Assembly (NCBI GenBank): GCA_937919015.1
Contig: CALFPN010000169.1
Location: 1-7,167 of the forward strand
Direction of reading: 5' to 3'
Origin: an uncultured Clostridia bacterium
GTDB taxonomy: Bacteria; Bacillota; Clostridia; Lachnospirales; Anaerotignaceae
DNA length: 7,167 bases
Shown here: piece by piece, positions 1 to 5,780 of the stretch
How the letters are laid out: every line of letters begins with the position of its first letter
Position numbering within the stretch: position 1 is the first letter of the stretch
Position numbers and translations under genes: made by a program
The notes under the pieces: model-generated
Seen by the model: the letters and a program-made list of their open reading frames with translations, nothing else
Told to the model about the DNA's origin: nothing
The model's database searches: none

Positions 1-587
1 CCGATGGAGAAACCGGGTGTACCTTTTTCAACGATGAAAGCAGAAATGCCTCTGTTGCCTTTGGATTTGTCTGTCATAGCGATAACTACATAGATATCAG
101 CATAGCCAGCGTTTGTGATGAATACTTTTGTACCATTCAGAACGTATTCATCGCCATCCAGTTTTGCAGTTGTCTGCTGCATGGAGGAGTCTGTACCTGC
201 GGAGGGTTCTGTCAGACCGAAAGCACCGATCTTTTCCCCTTTTGCCAGAGGTACCAGATATTTCTGTTTCTGTTCTTCTGTACCGAAATAGTAGATGGGG
301 CCAGCACACAGAGATGTGTGAGCGGAAACAACTACTGCTGTTGTAGCACAAACTTTACCCAGTTCTTCGATAGCCATAGCATATGTCAGGTAGTTACCGC
401 CTGCACCGCCGTATTCTTTAGGGAAAGGAATACCCATGAAGCCGTATCTAGCCAGCTTGGGAATGCTTTCTACAGGGAATCTTTCTTCTTCATCCAGTTC
501 TTCTGCCAGAGGTTTGATTTCTGTTTCTGCAAATTTTTTGTACATTTCTCTCAGCAGATCCAGCTCTTTAGAAAATCCAAATTCCAT
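1..587 (-). CDS. Acyl-CoA dehydrogenase (butyryl-CoA dehydrogenase-like), 3' end cut by window edge
   Basis: The first 195 codons of an FAD-dependent acyl-CoA dehydrogenase; the family is about 380 residues, so the C-terminal half lies beyond the left edge. The family oxidises acyl-CoA to trans-2-enoyl-CoA, or in Clostridia reduces crotonyl-CoA to butyryl-CoA with electron-transfer flavoprotein. Visible parts are the helical N-terminal domain (about residues 1-115, with LAEELDEEERFP near 27-38 and FPKEYGGAGG near 55-64) and the start of the beta domain. The beta domain carries the classic signature FGLTEPSAGTDSS at 123-135, followed by NGTKVFITNAGYAD at 151-164. The catalytic glutamate would be outside the window. 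The start is set by AAGGAGG at 598-604, 10 nt before the ATG. It follows the alcohol dehydrogenase gene in the same direction but 244 nt away, with its own candidate promoter. Family assignment is secure; chain-length specificity is not. Confidence 0.93.
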   Translation of the reverse strand, partial: MEFGFSKELDLLREMYKKFAETEIKPLAEELDEEERFPVESIPKLARYGFMGIPFPKEYGGAGGNYLTYAMAIEELGKVCATTAVVVSAHTSLCAGPIYYFGTEEQKQKYLVPLAKGEKIGAFGLTEPSAGTDSSMQQTTAKLDGDEYVLNGTKVFITNAGYADIYVVIAMTDKSKGNRGISAFIVEKGTPGFSI

Positions 588-689
588 AACTTTGTTTCCT
601 CCTTAAAAACGTTTGCTTTTTAAAATAATCGTGTATTTGTTTTTCCATCAGAAACGATTGATACCGTTCCATCTTCTTTTGTTCGCGAG

Positions 690-706
690 GGAAAGTCACG
701 CTTTCC
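690..706 (-). promoter_or_regulatory. Small hairpin in the leader of the acyl-CoA dehydrogenase gene
   Basis: GGAAAG at 690-695 and CTTTCC at 701-706 form a perfect 6-bp stem with a 5-nt loop, inside the presumed leader. No T-tract follows, so it is not a terminator. It could be chance or could stabilise the transcript. Confidence 0.25.
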
Positions 707-720
707 GTTTCCCATCTTTC

Positions 721-749
721 AGTATAAAACTTTTGGCTGTCTTTTTCTA
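721..749 (-). promoter_or_regulatory. Candidate sigma-A promoter of the acyl-CoA dehydrogenase gene
   Basis: On the minus strand TAGAAA (744-749, 4/6 to the -35 consensus) is separated by 17 nt from TATACT (721-726, 5/6 to the -10 consensus). Transcription would start near 714, giving a leader of about 125 nt. The -35 is weak, which fits a promoter that needs an activator. A nearby direct repeat is described separately. Confidence 0.35.
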
Positions 750-775
750 GCATTTCGCACAAAAAAACCACTGGA

Positions 776-809
776 AAATTGACGAAATTTATCATTCATC
801 AAATTGACG
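776..809. repeat. Direct repeat CGTCAATTT (two copies) upstream of the acyl-CoA dehydrogenase promoter
   Basis: The 9-mer AAATTGACG (CGTCAATTT on the minus strand) occurs at 776-784 and 801-809, 25 nt apart start to start. The copies lie about 27-60 bp upstream of the candidate -35, where activator sites are common. The rest of the gap between the two genes (588-831) shows only a weak A/T hairpin (811-825) after the alcohol dehydrogenase stop and no convincing terminator. Confidence 0.35.
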
Positions 810-831
810 GAAAAAGTCTCTTTTTTATGAA

Positions 832-1920
832 TTAAGCTTCTTTCTTTTTGTTGTATTCTTCCAATTCCAGAATTGCATCTTTCAGCATACCTGCTGTGAT
901 TTCATAAGGAACAACATCCATATCATATCTCTTCATAGCCAGTTCCAGAACGGGATCCAGTTCATCTACTGTGATTTCGATGTCAGCCAGTTTTGTAGGC
1001 AGTTTCATACCTTTGTAGAAATCATAGAATCTATCCAGTTTGTCATACTGTTTGTCCAGTGTCAAGAGTACCAGAGTACCATAGGATACAACTTCACCAT
1101 GTTTGTGTCTTGTTTCGATCTGGTGCAGTGTTGTGGATGCATTGAAGAATGCATGTGCAACGGATGTGTTGTATTTTGCAGAGTCAACCATGTTGGAAAC
1201 CATACCTGTGTTGATGAAAATGTCCAGAGCAACCTGTTCGATTGCTTCGGAAGGACGGTTGTTTTTACAGTCTTCAATGGCCTGAACACCATATCTCAGC
1301 AGGGGTTCTGTACAGCAAGCTGCCAGAGCTACACCGGCCTGTTCTTCCAGAGTCAGTTCATTTTCTCTGCCTCTTGCGGAGAATGTAACCTCTGCTTCTT
1401 TACTCATACCATCACCGATACCAGCCCACAGGAAGGATACGGGAGCTTCTGCGATAACTCTTGTGGAAATGAAAATATGTACAGGGGGTCTGTCTACACG
1501 ATACATGCATCTGAATGTATGATCTTCGTTGTAGTAGATACCCAGAGCAGAGTTACAAGCACATGTGGAAGCGATTGTAGGGAATGTAAAGTAAGGTTTG
1601 CCCATGTCACGAGCAACATATTTACCTACATCGATTGCTTTACCGCCGCCCAGACAGAAGATCATGTCTGCATTTTTTACAACATCTTCTTTTGCCAGTC
1701 TTTCGCATTCTTCAAAAGAAGCTTCGCCGCCAAACAGAATATAATCTACTTTTACAGTACCTTCTGCTGTTGCTTCATCGATATATTTTTTTGTTGCGTT
1801 GATGGAGATTTCATCACTGATTACAACTGCTTTTGTACCAAAGGGAGAGCAAATTTTTTCAATGTCGTAGTACGCATCTTCACCTGCGGAATAGCCAGGG
1901 TAAAATACTGTAGTTGCCAT
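832..1920 (-). CDS. Iron-containing alcohol dehydrogenase family protein, glycerol-dehydrogenase-like
   Basis: A 362-residue NAD(P)-dependent, metal-dependent dehydrogenase of the type III alcohol dehydrogenase superfamily, full length. An N-terminal nucleotide-binding domain carries LGGGKAIDVGK (90-100) and FPTIASTCACNSA (113-125). The C-terminal helical domain carries the metal ligands Asp170 (GIGDGMSKEAE), His256 (SVAHAFFNAS) and His274 (RHKHGEVVSYGT). These fall at nearly the same positions as the zinc ligands I recall for Bacillus glycerol dehydrogenase (Asp173, His256, His274). The substrate-side aspartate of true glycerol dehydrogenases (ASTDAPTSA) is Cys120 here (ASTCACNSA), so the substrate is probably not glycerol; an alcohol/aldehyde pair of fermentation is likelier. 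AGGAGG at 1930-1935 lies 9 nt before the ATG. The gene has its own strong promoter, a palindromic operator candidate and a structured leader. Family is sure, substrate unknown. Confidence 0.92.
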   Translation of the reverse strand: MATTVFYPGYSAGEDAYYDIEKICSPFGTKAVVISDEISINATKKYIDEATAEGTVKVDYILFGGEASFEECERLAKEDVVKNADMIFCLGGGKAIDVGKYVARDMGKPYFTFPTIASTCACNSALGIYYNEDHTFRCMYRVDRPPVHIFISTRVIAEAPVSFLWAGIGDGMSKEAEVTFSARGRENELTLEEQAGVALAACCTEPLLRYGVQAIEDCKNNRPSEAIEQVALDIFINTGMVSNMVDSAKYNTSVAHAFFNASTTLHQIETRHKHGEVVSYGTLVLLTLDKQYDKLDRFYDFYKGMKLPTKLADIEITVDELDPVLELAMKRYDMDVVPYEITAGMLKDAILELEEYNKKKEA

Positions 1921-1951
1921 AATTACATTCCTCCTAAAAATTTATAATCCT

Positions 1952-1993
1952 TTATTCCTTCTGATTTGAATTGTAACTTTTCACACCTGCCAT
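1952..1993 (-). CDS. Possible 13-residue leader peptide upstream of the alcohol dehydrogenase
   Basis: A 14-codon frame including the stop encodes MAGVKSYNSNQKE inside the presumed leader of the alcohol dehydrogenase transcript. It has a good Shine-Dalgarno, AAAGGAG at 2001-2007, with 7 nt to the ATG. The ATG is exactly the loop of a perfect hairpin (1985-1999). The TAA ends 31 nt before the dehydrogenase ATG and 16 nt before its AGGAGG. The peptide has no run of one amino acid that would suggest classic attenuation. It may be a regulatory upstream ORF, or a chance frame beside a purine-rich stretch. Confidence 0.35.
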   Translation of the reverse strand: MAGVKSYNSNQKE

Positions 1994-1999
1994 GCAGGT
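1985..1999 (-). promoter_or_regulatory. Perfect leader hairpin with a start codon in its loop
   Basis: On the minus strand the sequence reads ACCTGC-ATG-GCAGGT: a 6-bp perfect stem with a 3-nt loop. The loop is the start codon of the mini-ORF, and the Shine-Dalgarno lies just 5' of the stem. Folding could limit initiation at that codon, and ribosome loading would open it. No T-tract follows, so it is not a terminator. Confidence 0.5.
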
Positions 2000-2014
2000 T
2001 CTCCTTTGTACACA

Positions 2015-2031
2015 GGCTCCTTTTAAGAGCC
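2015..2031 (-). promoter_or_regulatory. First hairpin in the alcohol dehydrogenase leader
   Basis: GGCTC and GAGCC pair around the spacer TTAAAAG (stem 5 bp, extendable by a T-G and a T-A pair), a few nucleotides after the predicted transcription start near 2037. It may protect the 5' end of the transcript or form part of a leader switch with the second hairpin. Confidence 0.4.
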
Positions 2032-2043
2032 ATATTTACCTTC

Positions 2044-2072
2044 AGTATAGTAAAGGAAATTTCCTTTTTCAA
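2044..2072 (-). promoter_or_regulatory. Strong sigma-A promoter of the alcohol dehydrogenase gene
   Basis: TTGAAA (2067-2072, 5/6) and TATACT (2044-2049, 5/6) are separated by exactly 17 nt. The predicted start is near 2037, giving a leader of about 115 nt. This is the best promoter match in the window, and it lies just upstream of the only gene here with a long structured leader. Confidence 0.75.
2052..2067. promoter_or_regulatory. 16-bp perfect palindrome inside the promoter spacer: candidate operator
   Basis: AAAGGAAATTTCCTTT is an exact inverted repeat with no central gap. It fills nearly the whole spacer between the -35 and -10 elements and touches the -35. A dimeric repressor bound here would block RNA polymerase. 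I do not recognise it as the site of a known regulator. A 14/16 copy lies at 2218-2233. Confidence 0.6.
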
Positions 2073-2241
2073 CCCAATTTGTTAAAAAATCTACGATTTG
2101 GAGGAATCACCAACGAAACGTTTTTTTATCCACTTTTTCCCCCCGAAAATTGTCTACTTTTCCCATTCTTTTCACAAATCCTTTTCCCCGCAAAAGTCCA
2201 CTTTTCCCCTCTGATTTCAAGGAAATTTGCTTTTTCCGCAT
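2073..2241. other. Gene-free stretch with purine-tract repeats and a second operator-like site
   Basis: Between the alcohol dehydrogenase promoter and the upstream terminator there is no credible gene. The minus strand carries three related motifs: GGGGAAAAGTGGAC (2196-2209), GGGAAAAGTAGAC (2152-2164) and GGGGGGAAAAAGTGGAT (2129-2144). It also has a 14/16 copy of the promoter palindrome (2218-2233). A TTGTTAA half-site near 2079-2085 weakly resembles a Rex box. The rest is strand-biased pyrimidine tract on the plus strand. Confidence 0.4.
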
Positions 2242-2282
2242 AAAAAAAGAACACTCCCTTCCTCTGTGGGAGTATTCTTTTT
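2242..2282 (-). terminator. Rho-independent terminator after the RNA phosphodiesterase gene
   Basis: AGAACACTCCC (2248-2258) pairs with GGGAGTATTCT (2268-2278) with one C-A mismatch and a 9-nt loop. On the minus strand the stem is followed by seven T (complement of 2242-2248, the first pairing into the stem). It lies 18 nt after the thpR stop. The plus strand also shows a T-run, so it could work both ways, but no plus-strand gene needs it. Confidence 0.85.
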
Positions 2283-2299
2283 CTTCGCTCTTTGTTAAA

Positions 2300-2848
2300 T
2301 CATTTTCCCTTCAGATCCACACGGAACAAGGGCACATATACCAGCTTGGAACCTTTTCTGACACTTTCCATCAAAGAAATGCTTCTGACAGAAATTTTCA
2401 TTGGATCAATTTGAACATTTTTCTGCACATCCATAAAACTGCGGTGGGGTTCCACCTCTCTGCCCAGTGTGATATGGGGGCTCAGACCCTTTCTTTCGCG
2501 GGCAAACCCCTGCTGTTCCAGAGATTTTTCCAACGTGCTGAATAATCTCTGCAAATGAGTGCTCTTTTCCAGCCCAGCCCACATGATGCCTTTATTCCCT
2601 CTGGGGAAGAACCCGATTTTATCCAATGTCAGAGTGAAAGGTCTGTTGCGGCGGGCAGTTTCATACATGGCATCCTGCAGATAATCGATGTCCTCCGCTT
2701 CAACCTCACCAAGGAAATGCAAAGTCAGATGGAAATTTTCCTTGGGCGTAAAATTCCCTCTGCGGCACAGTTCCTGCGTTTTCGCCTGCACTTCTGCCAG
2801 ATGATCTTTCACTTCTTCTTCTAATTCAATAGCGATGAAAGTTCTCAC
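2300..2848 (-). CDS. thpR: RNA 2',3'-cyclic phosphodiesterase (ThpR/LigT, 2H phosphoesterase)
   Basis: A 182-residue cytoplasmic protein of the 2H phosphoesterase superfamily, typical length. It opens with the family's usual MRTFIAIEL. Both catalytic HxTx motifs are present: HLTL at 40-43 and HITL at 125-128. The LHFLGEV stretch after the first motif is also characteristic. The family hydrolyses 2',3'-cyclic phosphate ends of RNA to 2'-phosphates; archaeal and bacterial members were first described as 2'-5' RNA ligases. The start codon is GTG, chosen because AAGGAGG (2856-2862) sits 7 nt upstream and no ATG is better placed. The gene follows the tal-tkt operon but behind a terminator, and no clear promoter of its own is visible, so it may depend on readthrough. 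Family is certain, in vivo substrate unknown. Confidence 0.93.
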   Translation of the reverse strand: MRTFIAIELEEEVKDHLAEVQAKTQELCRRGNFTPKENFHLTLHFLGEVEAEDIDYLQDAMYETARRNRPFTLTLDKIGFFPRGNKGIMWAGLEKSTHLQRLFSTLEKSLEQQGFARERKGLSPHITLGREVEPHRSFMDVQKNVQIDPMKISVRSISLMESVRKGSKLVYVPLFRVDLKGK

Positions 2849-2855
2849 AAATTCA

Positions 2856-2862
2856 CCTCCTT
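2856..2862 (-). promoter_or_regulatory. Ribosome binding site that fixes the GTG start of thpR
   Basis: AAGGAGG, extended as AAGGAGGTG, is a near-perfect anti-16S match 7 nt before the GTG at 2846-2848. Confidence 0.85.
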
Positions 2863-2867
2863 ATATA

Positions 2868-2899
2868 TAAAAATCGAAACCGCGCAAATGCGCGGTTTC
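2868..2899 (-). terminator. Rho-independent terminator of the tal-tkt operon
   Basis: GAAACCGCGC (2876-2885) and GCGCGGTTTC (2890-2899) form a perfect 10-bp stem with an AAAT loop. On the minus strand it is followed by GA and then TTTTTA. The T-run is only five long but the stem is very stable. It lies between tkt and thpR, 14 nt before the thpR ribosome binding site. Confidence 0.82.
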
Positions 2900-2905
2900 A
2901 TATCC

Positions 2906-2951
2906 GGGTCAAGGGGGTGACCCCCTTGCGGGGAGTGGGGTGGAACCCCAC
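2906..2951. repeat. GC-rich double-hairpin palindromic element after tkt
   Basis: Two perfect inverted repeats sit side by side: CAAGGGGG-TGA-CCCCCTTG (2910-2928, 8-bp stem) and GTGGGGT-GGA-ACCCCAC (2935-2951, 7-bp stem). The second ends 5 nt from the tkt stop codon. The paired layout and high GC, unlike the surrounding sequence, resemble dispersed REP-like intergenic repeats that I recall from Clostridia genomes. Possible roles are mRNA 3'-end protection or simple genomic repeat. Confidence 0.6.
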
Positions 2952-2956
2952 AAAAA

Positions 2957-4936
2957 TTATTTTACCAGAGCCAGTGCTTTTTCTACTACATTTTCTACTG
3001 TGAAGCCGAAGTCTTTGAACAGCTGACCTGCAGGTGCAGATGCGCCGAAACCATCCATGCAGATGACATCGCCATCCATACCTACATATTTATACCAGCC
3101 AAAATCGGAAGCCGCTTCCACAGCCAGTCTTGCACGAACCGCTTTGGGCATTACGCTTTCTTTGTATTCTGCATCCTGTGCTTCGAATACTTCCCAGCAA
3201 GGCATGGAGATCACTCTTGCTTTCACACCTTTTGCTGTCAGTTCATCGTATGCTTTGACAACCAGTTCCACTTCAGAACCGGAAGCCATCAGCAGTACAT
3301 CGGGAGTACCTTCGCAGTCCTTCAGCACATAGGCACCTTTCAGTGCACCCTTGCCTGTGCCTTCCATGGAAGGCAGATTCTGTCTGGACAGGATCAGGGC
3401 TGTAGGTGTTGTTTTGCTTGTCAGTGCTGTATACCAAGCCGCTGCTGTTTCTCTTGTATCGCAGGGACGGAACACATTGTAGTTAGGCAGAGAACGCAGC
3501 ATTGCCAGATGTTCGATGGGCTGATGTGTAGGGCCGTCTTCGCCAACACCAATGGAATCGTGTGTCATGATAGAGATCACAGGCAGACCCATCAGGGCTT
3601 CCATTCTCAGACCTGCTTTCATGTAGTCCGCAAATACGAAGAAGCCAGCGATATAAGGTCTTACACCACCGTGTACCGCCATACCGTTTGCCATTGCTGT
3701 CATGGCAAATTCACGGATACCAAAATGTACGTTGGAACCTACAGGGTTTTCTTTGCTGTAATATTCTCTGTCCTTCATCAGGGATTTGTTGGAAGGAGCC
3801 AGGTCAGCGGAACCGCCAAACAGATTGGGAACTACTTTCGCTACTTTCTGCAGCACTTTTTCGGATGTTGCACGCGTTGCGATGTCCCCTTCGTCTTTCC
3901 AGAAATCTTCATCATCCAGAAAATCAACGGGCAGTTCATCGCTGTGCCATACAGCATATTCTTTTGCCAGTTCGGGATATTTTTCAGCATAAGCTTTAAA
4001 CATTTCGTTCCATTCTGCTTCCGCTTTTGCGCCTGCAGCAACGATTTCTGCAACGTGTGCTTTCACTTCTTCGGGAACATAGAATGCTTCTGCATAAGGC
4101 CAGCCCAGATTTTCTTTTGCCAGTTTGATTTCTTCTTCACCCAAAGGTTCGCCGTGAGCGGATGCTTTGCCCTGTTTGTTAGGCGCACCGTAACCGATCT
4201 GTGTTTCGATCTTGATAATAGAAGGTTTTTCGGATGCTTTTGCTTTTTCGATGGCAGCTTTGATGGCATCTACATCGTTGCCGTCTGCCACTTCCTGTGT
4301 GTCCCAGCCGTATGCTTCGAAACGTTTCAGAACATCTTCGGAAAAAGCGGTTGCTGTGTCGCCTTCGATGGTGATGTGGTTGCTGTCGTACAAAACAACC
4401 AGTTTGGAAAGGCCCATGGTGCCTGCCAGAGAAGCTGCTTCGGAAGCAACGCCTTCCTGCAGACAGCCATCGCCGCACAGTGCGTATGTGTAATGGTCTA
4501 CAACCTTGAATTCAGGTGTATTGAATTTTGCTGCCAGGTGGCTTTCTGCCAGAGCCATACCAACTGCGTTTGCGATCCCCTGACCCAGAGGGCCTGTTGT
4601 CACTTCAACGCCTGTTGTATGTTTGTATTCGGGGTGACCGGGTGTCAGGGAATTTCTCTGACGGAAGTTTTTCAGGTCTTCAATCGTCAGACCGTAGCCG
4701 AATACATGCAGCAGGGAGTACAGCAGAGCAGAGCCGTGGCCTGCAGACAGAATGAATCTGTCTCTGTCATCCCAGTTGGGGTTTGCGGGGTTTGCCTTCA
4801 TTTCTTTTGCCCACAGTGTGTAAGCAGCGGGTGCTGCGCCCATAGGCAGACCGGGGTGACCGCTCTTTGCCTTCTGGATCGCTTCTGCGGACAGGAAACG
4901 CAGGGTATTGATTGTCAGGTTATCCATATTGCTCAT
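2957..4936 (-). CDS. tkt: Transketolase
   Basis: A 659-residue, full-length thiamine diphosphate enzyme of the non-oxidative pentose phosphate pathway. It moves two-carbon ketol units between sugar phosphates, for example xylulose 5-phosphate plus ribose 5-phosphate to sedoheptulose 7-phosphate plus glyceraldehyde 3-phosphate. All key parts are visible: GHPGLPMG (26-33), SAGHGS (64-69), TTGPLGQG (113-120), and the cofactor/metal motif CGDGCLQEG (154-162) with Asn186 and Ile188 in DSNHITIEG. Also present are His261 (AHGEPLG), the catalytic glutamate Glu409 (GIREFAM), His459-Asp460, and the signature GEDGPTHQP with His471. GGAGG at 4946-4950 is 9 nt before the ATG. It follows the transaldolase gene by 28 nt with no terminator, so the two form an operon supplying carbon exchange between glycolysis and pentoses. 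Nothing is missing or truncated. Confidence 0.98.
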   Translation of the reverse strand: MSNMDNLTINTLRFLSAEAIQKAKSGHPGLPMGAAPAAYTLWAKEMKANPANPNWDDRDRFILSAGHGSALLYSLLHVFGYGLTIEDLKNFRQRNSLTPGHPEYKHTTGVEVTTGPLGQGIANAVGMALAESHLAAKFNTPEFKVVDHYTYALCGDGCLQEGVASEAASLAGTMGLSKLVVLYDSNHITIEGDTATAFSEDVLKRFEAYGWDTQEVADGNDVDAIKAAIEKAKASEKPSIIKIETQIGYGAPNKQGKASAHGEPLGEEEIKLAKENLGWPYAEAFYVPEEVKAHVAEIVAAGAKAEAEWNEMFKAYAEKYPELAKEYAVWHSDELPVDFLDDEDFWKDEGDIATRATSEKVLQKVAKVVPNLFGGSADLAPSNKSLMKDREYYSKENPVGSNVHFGIREFAMTAMANGMAVHGGVRPYIAGFFVFADYMKAGLRMEALMGLPVISIMTHDSIGVGEDGPTHQPIEHLAMLRSLPNYNVFRPCDTRETAAAWYTALTSKTTPTALILSRQNLPSMEGTGKGALKGAYVLKDCEGTPDVLLMASGSEVELVVKAYDELTAKGVKARVISMPCWEVFEAQDAEYKESVMPKAVRARLAVEAASDFGWYKYVGMDGDVICMDGFGASAPAGQLFKDFGFTVENVVEKALALVK

Positions 4937-4964
4937 TATAAATTTCCTCCGAAAAAATTTTTGA

Positions 4965-5612
4965 TTACTTCTTGGGTACTGTTTCCCAGTCTTTCAGGAA
5001 TCTTTCGATACCATTGTCTGTCAGAGGGTGTTTGGACATCTGAATCAGAACATTGTAAGGGATTGTTGCAATGTGACAGCCTGCTTTTGCAGCGTCTACC
5101 ACATGCAGAGGGTTACGGATAGAAGCAGCGATGATTTCTGTATCCAGACCGTGGATATCAAAGATCTGAACGATATCTTCGATCAGTGTCATACCAACGG
5201 AACCGATATCATCTACTCTGCCCAGGAAGGGAGAAACATATGTAGCACCTGCTCTTGCAGCCATCAGTGCCTGTGTTGCGGAAAAGATCAGTGTTACGTT
5301 TGTTTTTACGCCCTTTGCAGACAGGATTTTAACTGCTTTCAGACCTTCCAGAGTCATGGGAATCTTGATTACGATGTTTTCGTGAATCTTCACCAGTTCT
5401 TCTGCTTCTGCTACCATGCCTTCATGATCCAAGCTGATAACTTCTGCACTGATGGGGCCATCTACGATTGTTGTGATTTCTTTTACAACTTCAACAAAAT
5501 CTCTGCCTTCTTTTGCAATCAAGGAAGGGTTTGTTGTAACGCCGCAAATAACACCCAGATCGTTTGCTTCTCTGATGTGGTCTACATTAGCTGTGTCGAT
5601 GAACATTTTCAT
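4965..5612 (-). CDS. tal: Transaldolase, short TalC/MipB type
   Basis: A 215-residue class I aldolase of the small transaldolase / fructose-6-phosphate aldolase family. It transfers the dihydroxyacetone unit of sedoheptulose 7-phosphate to glyceraldehyde 3-phosphate. It begins MKMFIDTAN with Asp6; GVTTNPSLI (24-32) follows. The Schiff-base lysine is Lys83 in IVIKIPMT, then [11 protein letters not shown] (105-115) and [11 protein letters not shown] (125-135). Glu57 (SAEVIS) and Phe129 (SPFLG) are the residues expected in transaldolases; fructose-6-phosphate aldolase has Gln and Tyr there, so I call transaldolase. A start 18 codons upstream is open, but the family N-terminus and AAAGGAG (5624-5630, 11 nt before the ATG) favour the internal Met at 5612. 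It is the first gene of an operon with tkt. Confidence 0.96.
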   Translation of the reverse strand: MKMFIDTANVDHIREANDLGVICGVTTNPSLIAKEGRDFVEVVKEITTIVDGPISAEVISLDHEGMVAEAEELVKIHENIVIKIPMTLEGLKAVKILSAKGVKTNVTLIFSATQALMAARAGATYVSPFLGRVDDIGSVGMTLIEDIVQIFDIHGLDTEIIAASIRNPLHVVDAAKAGCHIATIPYNVLIQMSKHPLTDNGIERFLKDWETVPKK

Positions 5613-5655
5613 GGTAGCTATCTCTCCTTTTGATTTAGAATATTGAATTGGCATC

Positions 5656-5675
5656 TTTCGGCACATTTACCGAAA
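5656..5675 (-). promoter_or_regulatory. Hairpin in the transaldolase leader
   Basis: TTTCGG (5656-5661) and CCGAAA (5670-5675) form a 6-bp stem around an 8-nt loop, about 45 nt before the tal start. No T-tract follows. It may be structural or chance. Confidence 0.3.
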
Positions 5676-5711
5676 CGCATATAAACAGAACTGCAGCACT
5701 TACTGCAACCC

Positions 5712-5739
5712 ATACTACGCTATCTTCATTTTACGTCAA
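5712..5739 (-). promoter_or_regulatory. Candidate promoter of the tal-tkt operon
   Basis: TTGACG (5734-5739, 5/6) lies 16 nt from TAGTAT (5712-5717, 4/6) on the minus strand, with a predicted start near 5705 and a leader of about 93 nt. The operon needs a promoter in 5613-5780, because a strong terminator lies just upstream. This is the best match there, but not a strong one. Confidence 0.4.
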
Positions 5740-5780
5740 CGAGGAAAGAAAAGCAATCAATTTTCCATTTTTGTACAAAC

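Noticed and set aside
568..795. 75-codon minus-strand frame before the acyl-CoA dehydrogenase
   Set aside because: No Shine-Dalgarno before its ATG. It overlaps the real gene's start and ribosome binding site out of frame and spans the likely promoter. Its charged middle part looks somewhat protein-like, so a decayed gene is not fully excluded.
811..825. A/T-rich stem AAAAAG-TCT-CTTTTT after the alcohol dehydrogenase stop
   Set aside because: Only one G-C pair; too weak to call a terminator, so the end of that transcript is left open.
1099..1947. 282-codon plus-strand open frame opposite the alcohol dehydrogenase
   Set aside because: Antisense shadow with the same Cys/Phe-rich composition; no ribosome binding site and no recognisable motif.
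3509..5122. 537-codon plus-strand open frame opposite tkt and tal
   Set aside because: It lies wholly antisense to two certain genes, is extremely rich in Cys and Phe, has no family features, and arises from the codon bias of the real genes.
5643..5720. 25-codon hydrophobic minus-strand frame (MGCSSAAVLFICVSV...) in the tal leader
   Set aside because: No Shine-Dalgarno, and its ATG overlaps the candidate -10 element, so it would probably not be on the transcript.
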